Made by a program: the position numbers and the translations under genes. A stretch of DNA of 9,487 nucleotides, taken from the NCBI GenBank assembly GCA_046726275.1, contig JBKPAF010000076.1, positions 1-9,487 of the forward strand, read 5' to 3'. Below are positions 1 through 4,991 of this stretch, one piece after another. Position 1 is the stretch's first letter; every line of letters begins with the position of its first letter. The DNA is from DASXTW01 sp046726275. Its GTDB lineage: Bacteria > Actinomycetota > UBA4738. The notes under the pieces are model-generated. The model searched no databases, was not told the origin of the DNA, and saw only the letters and a program-made list of their open reading frames with translations.

Positions 1-1
1 G

Positions 2-460
2 AGGCCGATCCCTTCGTTCGAGCTACCGGACGGCGAGGGCCGGACGGTCTCCCTGGAGAGCATGCGAGGAGAGAAGATCCTCCTGGTCAACTGGAGCCCG
101 ACGTGCGGGTTCTGCAAGCAGATCGCCCCGGAGCTGGCCGAGCTGCAACCGCAACTGCGCGAGCGCGGCGTCCTGCCGGTGCTGATCTCCACCGGTACGC
201 TCGAGACTAATCGGCAGATCATGGAGGAGGCCGGGCTGGAGGCCATGCTGTTGCTCCAGGAGGCGGGCGAGGCTGAGGTCTTCTCAGGGAGGGGAACCCC
301 GGTCGCCTATTTGGTGGACGAAGGGGGGAAGAACGCCGCCAGCTTCGCCTATGGCTCCGACGGCGTCCCTGCGCTGGCCAGGAAAGCAGCCGGAGTGCCC
401 CCCAGGGAGCGGAGCGAGAATGGCCACGACGGCCACGACGGCCACGACCACGCGCACTGA
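2..460 (+). CDS. Thioredoxin-like (redoxin/TlpA-type) protein with His-rich tail, 5' end missing
   Basis: The frame is open from base 2 and the start lies before the window, so 152 C-terminal residues are visible. They form a thioredoxin fold: LLVNWSPTCGFCKQ holds the CxxC redox motif, and GTPVAYLVDEGGK supplies the cis-proline strand. No membrane segment is seen in the visible part, so a cytoplasmic thiol-disulfide or peroxiredoxin-like role is inferred. The protein ends in NGHDGHDGHDHAH, a His/Asp tail that could bind metal. It aligns along the whole visible length with the gene at 2012-2941, sharing roughly half of its residues (LLVNWSP, AELQP, LRERGV, GTPVAYL), so the two are paralogues; a PqqD-like domain may therefore lie upstream, out of view. 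An ATG at 62 falls inside the conserved fold and is not the likely start. The gene converges on pafA with a 9-bp gap. The substrate is unknown. Confidence 0.8.
   Translation, partial: RPIPSFELPDGEGRTVSLESMRGEKILLVNWSPTCGFCKQIAPELAELQPQLRERGVLPVLISTGTLETNRQIMEEAGLEAMLLLQEAGEAEVFSGRGTPVAYLVDEGGKNAASFAYGSDGVPALARKAAGVPPRERSENGHDGHDGHDHAH
422..448 (+). repeat. Three perfect 9-bp tandem repeats coding for Gly-His-Asp
   Basis: The unit GGCCACGAC occurs three times without change at 422-430, 431-439 and 440-448. It is in frame and encodes GHD-GHD-GHD, followed by HAH and the stop. The pattern suggests growth by replication slippage of a short metal-binding tail. The paralogue at 2012-2941 has a lysine-rich tail at the same place instead. 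Confidence 0.9.
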
Positions 461-469
461 ACGCGCTGG

Positions 470-1828
470 TTACATGTGCGCGATGAGTTGCTCCACGCGC
501 TCGTCGACGGCGCGGAACGGGTCCTTGCACAGCACGGTCCGCTGCGCCTGATCGTTGAGCTTCAGGTGGACCCAGTCCACCGTGTAGTCGCGACGTCGTT
601 GCTTCGCCTGGCGGATGAACTCTCCCCGCAGCCGGGCCCGCGTCGTCTGTGGTGGCTCTCGCATCGCCCGCTGGATGTGCTTGTCGGGAACCGCCCGTTC
701 CATCAGGCCGCGACGCTCGAGGAGGTAGTAGAGCCCCCGGTCCCGATTCACGTCGTGGTACGCCAGGTCCATCAGCGCGATGCGCGGATGCGACAGCGGC
801 ATCCCGTGCTTGGCGCGGTACCGCTCGATGAGGCGGTGCTTGGCCGCCCAGTCGACCTTCCCCACCAGGCGTTCGGGCTCTCCTGCCCGGAGCGCTTCCA
901 GCGCTCTCCCCCACTCGGCCAGGATCTTGGCGGCCACCGGATCGTTGTCTCGTCGCTCGATGAACCGGGTGGCCCGCTCGAAGTACTCCGTCTGGATGTC
1001 GATGGCTGTGAGCTCCCGTCCCGTCGCCAGCCGCACCTTCCGCTTGCAGGTGATGTCGTGGGAGATCTCGCGGATCGCTCGGATGGGGTTCTCCAGGGTG
1101 AGGTCCCTCATGACCGTGTTCTCCTCGACCATGCGGACCACCAGGTCGGTCACGCCCACCTTGAGGTACGTGGTGAACTCGCTCATGTTCGAGTCGCCCA
1201 CGATCACGTGGAGGCGCCTGAAGCGTTCGGCGTCCGCGTGCGGCTCGTCCCGCGTATTGATGATCGGCCGGGACCGGGTGGTGGCCGAGGAGACGCCCTC
1301 CCAGATGTGCTCGGCCCGCTGAGAGATGCAGAACTGCGCGCCCCTCGGGCCGTGCAGGACCTTGCCGGCGCCGCAGTAGATCTGGCGGGTGACGAAGAAC
1401 GGGATCAGCACGTCGGCTATGCGGGCGAACTCTCCCTGTCTCGCCACCAGATAGTTCTCGTGGCACCCGTAGGAGTTGCCGGCCGAGTCGGTGTTGTTCT
1501 TGAACAGGTACACGTCGCCGGAGATCCCCTCCTCGTGGAGGCGGACCTCGGCGGCGGCCAGGAGGGCCTCCAGGATCCTCTCCCCCGCCTTGTCGTGCGC
1601 GATGAGGTCGCTGATGCTGTCGCACTCGGGCGTGGCGTACTCGGGGTGGGAGCCGACGTCGAGGTACAGGCGGGCGCCGTTCTCCAGGAAGACGTTCGAG
1701 GAGCGGCCCCAATGGACCACCCGACGGAACAGGTAGCGGGCCACCTCGTCCGGGGACAGGCGGCGCTGCCCCCGGAACGTGCAGGTGACGCCGTACTCGT
1801 TCTCCAGGCCGAAGATGCGCCTGTCCAT
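470..1828 (-). CDS. pafA: Pup-protein ligase PafA
   Basis: PafA uses ATP to phosphorylate the C-terminal Glu side chain of Pup and joins it to substrate lysines by an isopeptide bond. The protein has 452 residues, the usual length. MDRRIFGLENEYGVTCTF at the N-terminus holds the Mg/ATP-binding glutamates (E9, E11), and YLDVGSHPEYATPEC (D57) is the conserved catalytic-aspartate motif. Other family blocks are AHDKAGERILE, NNTDSAGNSYGCHENYL, RPIINTRDEPHAD and AKHRLIERY. It lacks the roughly 40-residue N-terminal loop that marks Dop, which separates the two homologues in this window. The frame stays open 19 codons further upstream, but homology fixes the ATG at 1828. No Shine-Dalgarno sequence precedes it; TACACT six bases upstream suggests a leaderless transcript. 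No pafB or pafC follows: the next gene is the convergent thioredoxin-like gene, 9 bp away. Confidence 0.97.
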   Translation of the reverse strand: MDRRIFGLENEYGVTCTFRGQRRLSPDEVARYLFRRVVHWGRSSNVFLENGARLYLDVGSHPEYATPECDSISDLIAHDKAGERILEALLAAAEVRLHEEGISGDVYLFKNNTDSAGNSYGCHENYLVARQGEFARIADVLIPFFVTRQIYCGAGKVLHGPRGAQFCISQRAEHIWEGVSSATTRSRPIINTRDEPHADAERFRRLHVIVGDSNMSEFTTYLKVGVTDLVVRMVEENTVMRDLTLENPIRAIREISHDITCKRKVRLATGRELTAIDIQTEYFERATRFIERRDNDPVAAKILAEWGRALEALRAGEPERLVGKVDWAAKHRLIERYRAKHGMPLSHPRIALMDLAYHDVNRDRGLYYLLERRGLMERAVPDKHIQRAMREPPQTTRARLRGEFIRQAKQRRRDYTVDWVHLKLNDQAQRTVLCKDPFRAVDERVEQLIAHM

Positions 1829-1834
1829 ACGGCC

Positions 1835-1840
1835 AGTGTA
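1835..1840 (-). promoter_or_regulatory. Putative -10 box for leaderless pafA transcript
   Basis: On the minus strand TACACT (TAnnnT type) is followed by GGCCGT and then the pafA ATG. A start site about seven bases after the box would be the A of the start codon. This matches the leaderless promoters common in actinobacteria and explains the absent ribosome-binding site. No good -35 hexamer is visible. Confidence 0.5.
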
Positions 1841-1887
1841 GACGCGTGCCGCGGGCGAAACCGGGGAGCCTGCGGGCACCGTCATCG

Positions 1888-1925
1888 CGCAGTAGGAAAA
1901 CTACTGCGATCGGCAGTTTCACTGC
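1888..1925. promoter_or_regulatory. Cluster of GCAGT/ACTGC inverted repeats (putative operator)
   Basis: Between the divergent pafA and PqqD-thioredoxin genes, CGCAGTAG at 1888-1895 and CTACTGCG at 1901-1908 form a perfect 8-bp inverted repeat around GAAAA. The half-site recurs as GCAGT at 1913-1917 and ACTGC at 1921-1925, spaced by TTC. Four alternating half-sites therefore lie within 38 bp, and the middle pair, ACTGC-GATCG-GCAGT, is also an inverted repeat. Such an array between two divergent promoters looks like a regulator-binding region. I cannot match it to a known regulator; a transcribed hairpin is the alternative. Confidence 0.5.
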
Positions 1926-1977
1926 GTGGTCCGGCTCCCCGATGCTCGCCCGACGCGAGTTGGGGTCGGCCCGACCC

Positions 1978-1986
1978 TGATACTCT
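1978..1986 (+). promoter_or_regulatory. Putative extended -10 promoter for the PqqD-thioredoxin gene
   Basis: TGATACTCT has the extended -10 form TGn followed by TACTCT (1981-1986). TTGGGG at 1960-1965 could be a weak -35, with a short 15-bp spacer. The predicted start near 1993 leaves a leader of about 19 bases that includes the AAGGAG ribosome-binding site. Confidence 0.4.
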
Positions 1987-1997
1987 GGCTTGTCCCG

Positions 1998-2003
1998 AAG
2001 GAG
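1998..2003 (+). promoter_or_regulatory. Ribosome-binding site that fixes the start of the PqqD-thioredoxin gene
   Basis: AAGGAG lies eight bases before the ATG at 2012. It decides the start, because the same frame is open for hundreds of codons further upstream, antisense to pafA. Confidence 0.8.
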
Positions 2004-2011
2004 ACGACGAC

Positions 2012-2941
2012 ATGGCTGTTGAGGAACGAACGGACGCGCTGGACGAGCTCGAAGCCGAGGAGATGTCCGCGGCGGACATCGACGGGACCTTCGTCCCCCG
2101 GATCAAGCCCGAGGTCGACGGCGTGGAGGTCGACGGCGAGGCGGTCCTGGTCATCGACGGCCCGTGGTCCATCCACTGGCTCAATCAGATCAGTACGGTC
2201 GTCTTCGGCGAGCTCGACGGAGTCTCCACGATCGACGAGGTCTCCGACCGCCTGAGCAAGGCGTTCGGGGCCGATTCCGAGGTCGTCCGGAACGACGTGC
2301 TGAACCTGGTCCAGCAGCTCGGAATGGCGGGATTCCTGGAAGGAGTGGCCGTCGAGGAGGTCCAGTACACCAGCCCCTCGATGGAGGGCCTTCCGGTCGG
2401 GACCGTGGTGCCCCCCTTCGAGCTGAAGGACCTAGATGGCCGTACGAGGACAGACGAGGACCTTCTGGGCCGGCAGACCCTTCTGGTCAACTGGAGCCCG
2501 CACTGCGGCTACTGCGGCAAGATCGGCCCCGAGGTCGCCGAGCTGCAGCCGAAGCTCCGCGAGCGCGGCGTCCAGACGATGTTCATCTCGATCGGGGGCG
2601 GGGAGGAGATCCGCGAGCAGCTCGGCGAGCTCGGCTTGGACGTCCCCGTGCTGCTGCAGGCCGACGAGCATGCCGAGATCTTCGACGGGATGGGCACCCC
2701 GGTGGCCTACCTCATCGACGCCGAGGGGAAGACCGCCTCCGAGCTGGCCTTCGGCTCGGACCAGGTTCCCGTGCTCATGCGCGGGGCGGCCGGGGTCTCC
2801 GAGGAGGGCAACGGCGACGGCCAGAAGTCGGGCCGGGCCAGGAAGTCGTCGTCCGCGAAGTCGTCAACGAAGAAGGCCTCCTCCAAGAAGGCGACGTTCA
2901 AGAAGACTGCGTCGAAAAAGCGTCCCGCGGCCAAGAGGTAA
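2012..2941 (+). CDS. PqqD-like domain fused to thioredoxin-like domain with lysine-rich tail
   Basis: The protein has 309 residues in three parts. An acidic N-terminus leads to a PqqD-like domain at about residues 35-115 (VLVIDGPWSIHWLNQISTVV, then a helical segment to LGMAGFLEG); this fold recognises leader peptides in RiPP pathways. A thioredoxin/redoxin domain at about 130-262 has C165-GY-C168 in NWSPHCGYCGK and the cis-Pro motif GTPVAYLID. The tail from 270 to 309 holds 12 lysines spaced among Ser, Thr and Ala, like histone H1-type bacterial tails. There is no signal peptide or membrane segment, so it should be cytoplasmic. The start is fixed by AAGGAG eight bases upstream. It is a paralogue of the gene at 2-460, is divergent from pafA and convergent with prcA. 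The fold assignments are fairly firm; the function is not known. No radical SAM enzyme or precursor peptide is seen nearby. The tail could bind nucleic acid or be a pupylation target. Confidence 0.85.
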   Translation: MAVEERTDALDELEAEEMSAADIDGTFVPRIKPEVDGVEVDGEAVLVIDGPWSIHWLNQISTVVFGELDGVSTIDEVSDRLSKAFGADSEVVRNDVLNLVQQLGMAGFLEGVAVEEVQYTSPSMEGLPVGTVVPPFELKDLDGRTRTDEDLLGRQTLLVNWSPHCGYCGKIGPEVAELQPKLRERGVQTMFISIGGGEEIREQLGELGLDVPVLLQADEHAEIFDGMGTPVAYLIDAEGKTASELAFGSDQVPVLMRGAAGVSEEGNGDGQKSGRARKSSSAKSSTKKASSKKATFKKTASKKRPAAKR

Positions 2942-2958
2942 CGAAGGGCGGCTTTTCA

Positions 2959-2982
2959 GTCGCCGCATGCCGCGGCGGCGAC
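2959..2982. terminator. GC-rich hairpin between convergent genes (possible bidirectional terminator)
   Basis: GTCGCCGC at 2959-2966 pairs perfectly with GCGGCGAC at 2975-2982 around an 8-base loop. It sits in the 83-bp gap between the converging PqqD-thioredoxin gene and prcA. No T-run follows on either strand, so it would be a non-canonical terminator, as often found in actinobacteria. A second imperfect stem (GCGCC 2991-2995 with GGCGC 3012-3016) lies beside it. Confidence 0.4.
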
Positions 2983-3024
2983 CTGCCAGCGCGCCCGGGT
3001 CGGGAGCCCCAGGCGCTCACTCGG

Positions 3025-3723
3025 TCAGGCTTGGATGATGCGAGCGAGGTCGTCGTCCGCGAGCCGCCGGAACTTCCTGCGTCCGCGGGTACGGTCGAGC
3101 ACCGCTGCCTCGAGCTTCTCTGCCTCGAGCTTCTCGGCCTCCACGGAGTTGGCCTCCACCTTCGAGAGCGCCGTCGTGGCCAGGCGAACCGCCCCTTCGA
3201 GATCGAGCCCTTCGCGGTAGTCGTCCCGGAGGTGCCCGGCGAGGTCCTCGGACCTGCCTCCCATCGCGACGTACCCCTTCTCGTCCGTGACGCTCCCGTC
3301 GTAGAGGATGTGGAACAGCTCGTTCTCGGATGGTGAGTCGCCGACCTGACCCACCAGGATCTCCACCTCGTACGGCTTCATCTGGGTGGTGAAGATGTTG
3401 TTCAGCGCCTGGGCGTAGGCGTTGGCGACCGTTTTGGCGGTGACGTCCTCCCGCCCGTACGAGTAGCCGCGCAGATCCGCCAGTCGAACCCCGGCGATCC
3501 GGAGGTCCTCGAACTCGCTGTACCGCCCGACCCCGGCGAAGCCGATCCGGTCGTAGATCTCGGAGATCTTGTGCAGGGTGGCGCTGGGGTTTTCGGCCAG
3601 AAACAGGATGCCGCCCGAATATTCCATCGCGACCACGGAACGGCCCTTGGCGATCCCCTTCCGTGCGTATTCGGAACGGTCCTTGATGAGTTGTTCCGGC
3701 GGAACGTATGGCTGGAAGGACAC
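3025..3723 (-). CDS. prcA: 20S proteasome alpha subunit PrcA
   Basis: PrcA forms the outer rings of the 20S proteasome, which gate the chamber and dock the Mpa ATPase. The 232 residues match mycobacterial PrcA from the first residues (MSFQPYVPPEQ) through ARKGIAKGRSVVAM, AENPSATLHKISEIYDRIGF, YAQALNNIFTTQMKPYEVE and GYVAMGG. K52 in LHKISEIYDR aligns with the pocket lysine that receives the C-terminus of the activator. The protein lacks the N-terminal catalytic Thr, as expected for an alpha subunit, and is somewhat shorter than the 248-residue M. tuberculosis protein, with little C-terminal tail after LARIIQA. It starts with GTG directly after the prcB stop (TAG-GTG, no gap). GAGGAG at 3730-3735, inside the end of prcB, is its ribosome-binding site, so the two subunits are translationally coupled. 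Confidence 0.96.
   Translation of the reverse strand: MSFQPYVPPEQLIKDRSEYARKGIAKGRSVVAMEYSGGILFLAENPSATLHKISEIYDRIGFAGVGRYSEFEDLRIAGVRLADLRGYSYGREDVTAKTVANAYAQALNNIFTTQMKPYEVEILVGQVGDSPSENELFHILYDGSVTDEKGYVAMGGRSEDLAGHLRDDYREGLDLEGAVRLATTALSKVEANSVEAEKLEAEKLEAAVLDRTRGRRKFRRLADDDLARIIQA
3106..3135 (-). repeat. Perfect 15-bp tandem duplication inside prcA
   Basis: TGCCTCGAGCTTCTC (plus-strand reading) occurs at 3106-3120 and again, unchanged, at 3121-3135. It encodes the doubled segment in VEAEKLEAEKLEAAV, within the helical, charged region before the last strand of PrcA. The perfect identity suggests a recent duplication that added five residues. Confidence 0.9.
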
Positions 3724-4686
3724 CTACGACTCCTCTGTCCCGGGGCCTACCGCTTCGCTACTTTGGGCCCCGGACCCCTGAGTCCCGGGGCCTACCTCTT
3801 CTCTACTTGAGGCCCCGGACCCCAGCTCGCGAGCCTGGCTCCTACCACGCTCTCCAGGGGCCTCGTGGGTCTCCCCCACGATCGCCTCGAACGCCGATCT
3901 GACAGTCTCGTCCGGAACAGAGGCGACACCTTCCACGGTGATCGTCTTCACGGTTGGATAGATCCCCCGGAGCGGTATGGGGCCGCCGGTTGCCACGTCT
4001 TCCTGGGAGGCATCGTAGAGCGCCTCCACGGCGGCGCGGATCGCGCCCTCCTGGTCCAGGTCGGGCCGCCACCGCTTCTTCAGCGTCGCTCGGGCGTGCG
4101 TGGATCCGGATCCGGTCGCATGGAAGTCGGTCTCTTCCCACCGACCGCCGGTCACGTCGTACCGGAACAGCCTCCCCTCAGAGCGCCGGTCGTCGAAGCC
4201 GGCGAAAAGGGGGACGACCACCAGGCCCTGAAGGGCCATGGGAAAGTTCTGCCTGATCATCTGGGCGAGCCGGTTGGCCTTGCCCTCCAGGGACAGGCGC
4301 TCGCCCTCGACCTTTTCGTAGTGCTCGAGCTCGGTCTGGAAAAGTCTGACGATCTCGGTGGCCTGTCCCGCCGCTCCGGCGATGGCCACGGCCGACAGGT
4401 CGTCGGCGGGGAACACTTTCTCGATCCGCTCGTCGGCAATGGAGAAGCCCTCGACGGCCCGCCTGTCGCCGGCCATGATGACGCCGTCGCCGTACTTGAT
4501 CGCAAGCACCGTGGTCCCGTGCGGAATGTCCGCCCTGCCGGCCGCGAACGGAGGCACGGCGCCGGGTGCCGATCCGGTGGTGGTGCCAACCGGTTCGGGA
4601 TTGGACGCCCGCACGAGGTCGGAGAAGCTGGGGTTGGCCCCGAGCGGATACGACGGATCCGGAAACCCGCCGGTCGGGTCCGTCAT
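3724..4686 (-). CDS. prcB: 20S proteasome beta subunit PrcB (catalytic)
   Basis: PrcB is the N-terminal threonine protease of the inner proteasome rings. The 320-residue precursor has a 57-residue propeptide ending in IPHG, and autocleavage before T58 gives the mature start TTVLAIKYGDGVIMAGDRR. In mature numbering the catalytic set is present: Thr1 (T58), Asp17 (D74) and Lys33 (K90). AIAGAAGQATEIVRL, LEHYEKVEGERLSLEGK, ATGSGSTHAR and AVEALYDASQEDVATGGP follow as in mycobacterial PrcB. The protein exceeds the 291-residue M. tuberculosis form because of a Gly/Ser/Glu-rich C-terminal extension with a 15-residue repeat. Its ATG overlaps the pup stop as ATGA (4683-4686), and prcA follows without a gap, so pup, prcB and prcA form one coupled unit. 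It assembles with PrcA into the barrel fed by Mpa. Confidence 0.97.
   Translation of the reverse strand: MTDPTGGFPDPSYPLGANPSFSDLVRASNPEPVGTTTGSAPGAVPPFAAGRADIPHGTTVLAIKYGDGVIMAGDRRAVEGFSIADERIEKVFPADDLSAVAIAGAAGQATEIVRLFQTELEHYEKVEGERLSLEGKANRLAQMIRQNFPMALQGLVVVPLFAGFDDRRSEGRLFRYDVTGGRWEETDFHATGSGSTHARATLKKRWRPDLDQEGAIRAAVEALYDASQEDVATGGPIPLRGIYPTVKTITVEGVASVPDETVRSAFEAIVGETHEAPGERGRSQARELGSGASSREEVGPGTQGSGAQSSEAVGPGTEES
3739..3828 (-). repeat. Two 45-bp tandem repeats coding for the PrcB C-terminal tail
   Basis: Units at 3739-3783 and 3784-3828 both start with CCCGGGGCCTAC (plus-strand reading) and agree at about 37 of 45 positions. In PrcB they give two 15-residue units, GSGASSREEVGPGTQ and GSGAQSSEAVGPGTE. 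The length is a multiple of three and the frame is kept. The region looks disordered and lies beyond the conserved beta-subunit fold. Confidence 0.85.
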
Positions 4687-4883
4687 TCCCCGCCCTTCTG
4701 GACGTAGGACTTCACGAACTCCTCCGCGTTCTCTTCCAGCACGGAGTCGATCTCGTCGAGGATCTCGTCCATCTCCTCTTTCAGTTTCTCAGCCTTCTCG
4801 GTGGTCTCGGTCTGACCGGCGTCGCCTCCCGAGCCTCCTCCACCCTTCTTCTGCGTCCGCTTCTGTTCCTGTTCCTGTGGCAC
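4683..4883 (-). CDS. pup: Prokaryotic ubiquitin-like protein Pup, ending in GGE
   Basis: Pup is the small disordered tag joined to lysines of proteins destined for the proteasome. The 66 residues follow the family plan: a Gln/Lys/Gly-rich N-terminus (MPQEQEQKRTQKKGGGG) that enters the Mpa pore, then a helix-forming Mpa-binding part (KLKEEMDEILDEIDSVLEEN) and the conserved end AEEFVKSYVQKGGE. The last residue is a genetically encoded Glu (GAA at 4688-4686), so the deamidation needed for GGQ-type Pup is not required. The GTG at 4883 is chosen because AAGGAG lies seven bases upstream and because this gives the usual length; the same frame reaches back to an ATG at 4940 with no homology. Its stop overlaps the prcB ATG. 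Dop lies 108 bp downstream on the plus-strand map but upstream in transcription. Confidence 0.96.
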   Translation of the reverse strand: MPQEQEQKRTQKKGGGGSGGDAGQTETTEKAEKLKEEMDEILDEIDSVLEENAEEFVKSYVQKGGE

Positions 4884-4890
4884 GACGGCG

Positions 4891-4896
4891 CTCCTT
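4891..4896 (-). promoter_or_regulatory. Ribosome-binding site that fixes the GTG start of pup
   Basis: AAGGAG on the minus strand, seven bases before the GTG at 4883. It excludes the upstream ATG at 4940, which would add 19 unrelated residues. Confidence 0.8.
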
Positions 4897-4923
4897 CGTA
4901 TGAGGGCGGGCGTTCGGCTAGCT

Positions 4924-4929
4924 ATTCTA
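4924..4929 (-). promoter_or_regulatory. Putative -10 box of an internal promoter for pup-prcB-prcA
   Basis: TAGAAT on the minus strand lies in the 108-bp gap between dop and pup, about 40 bases before the pup start. It is close to the TATAAT consensus and is AT-rich against a GC-rich background. TTCGAC at 4950-4955 is a possible -35 but the 20-bp spacer is long. Pup is needed in excess over Dop, so a separate promoter here would make sense. Confidence 0.4.
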
Positions 4930-4991
4930 GGCCGCGCCACTCTCTCGATCGTCGAAGAGCAGCGCCGTAGAAGGGCTTCGGACGGTCTGCG

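Noticed and set aside
461..469. Terminator between the first gene and pafA
   Set aside because: The gap is only 9 bp, and I see no hairpin with a T-run there.
219..1922. 567-codon minus-strand frame overlapping pafA
   Set aside because: Its translation is Arg/Pro/Gly-rich with no domain, typical of a shifted frame of a GC-rich gene; the pafA frame is unambiguous.
476..2011. Long plus-strand open frame antisense to pafA, in frame with the PqqD-thioredoxin gene
   Set aside because: It mirrors pafA codons in high-GC DNA, has no recognisable domain, and the true start at 2012 has a strong AAGGAG site and a promoter-like -10 before it.
2164..3336. Plus-strand frame crossing the 3' end of the PqqD-thioredoxin gene into prcA
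   Set aside because: It overlaps two convincing genes in other frames and has low-complexity Arg/Gly-rich sequence.
4884..4940. N-terminal extension of Pup starting at the ATG at 4940
   Set aside because: The extra 19 residues match nothing in the family, and a well-spaced AAGGAG precedes the GTG at 4883.
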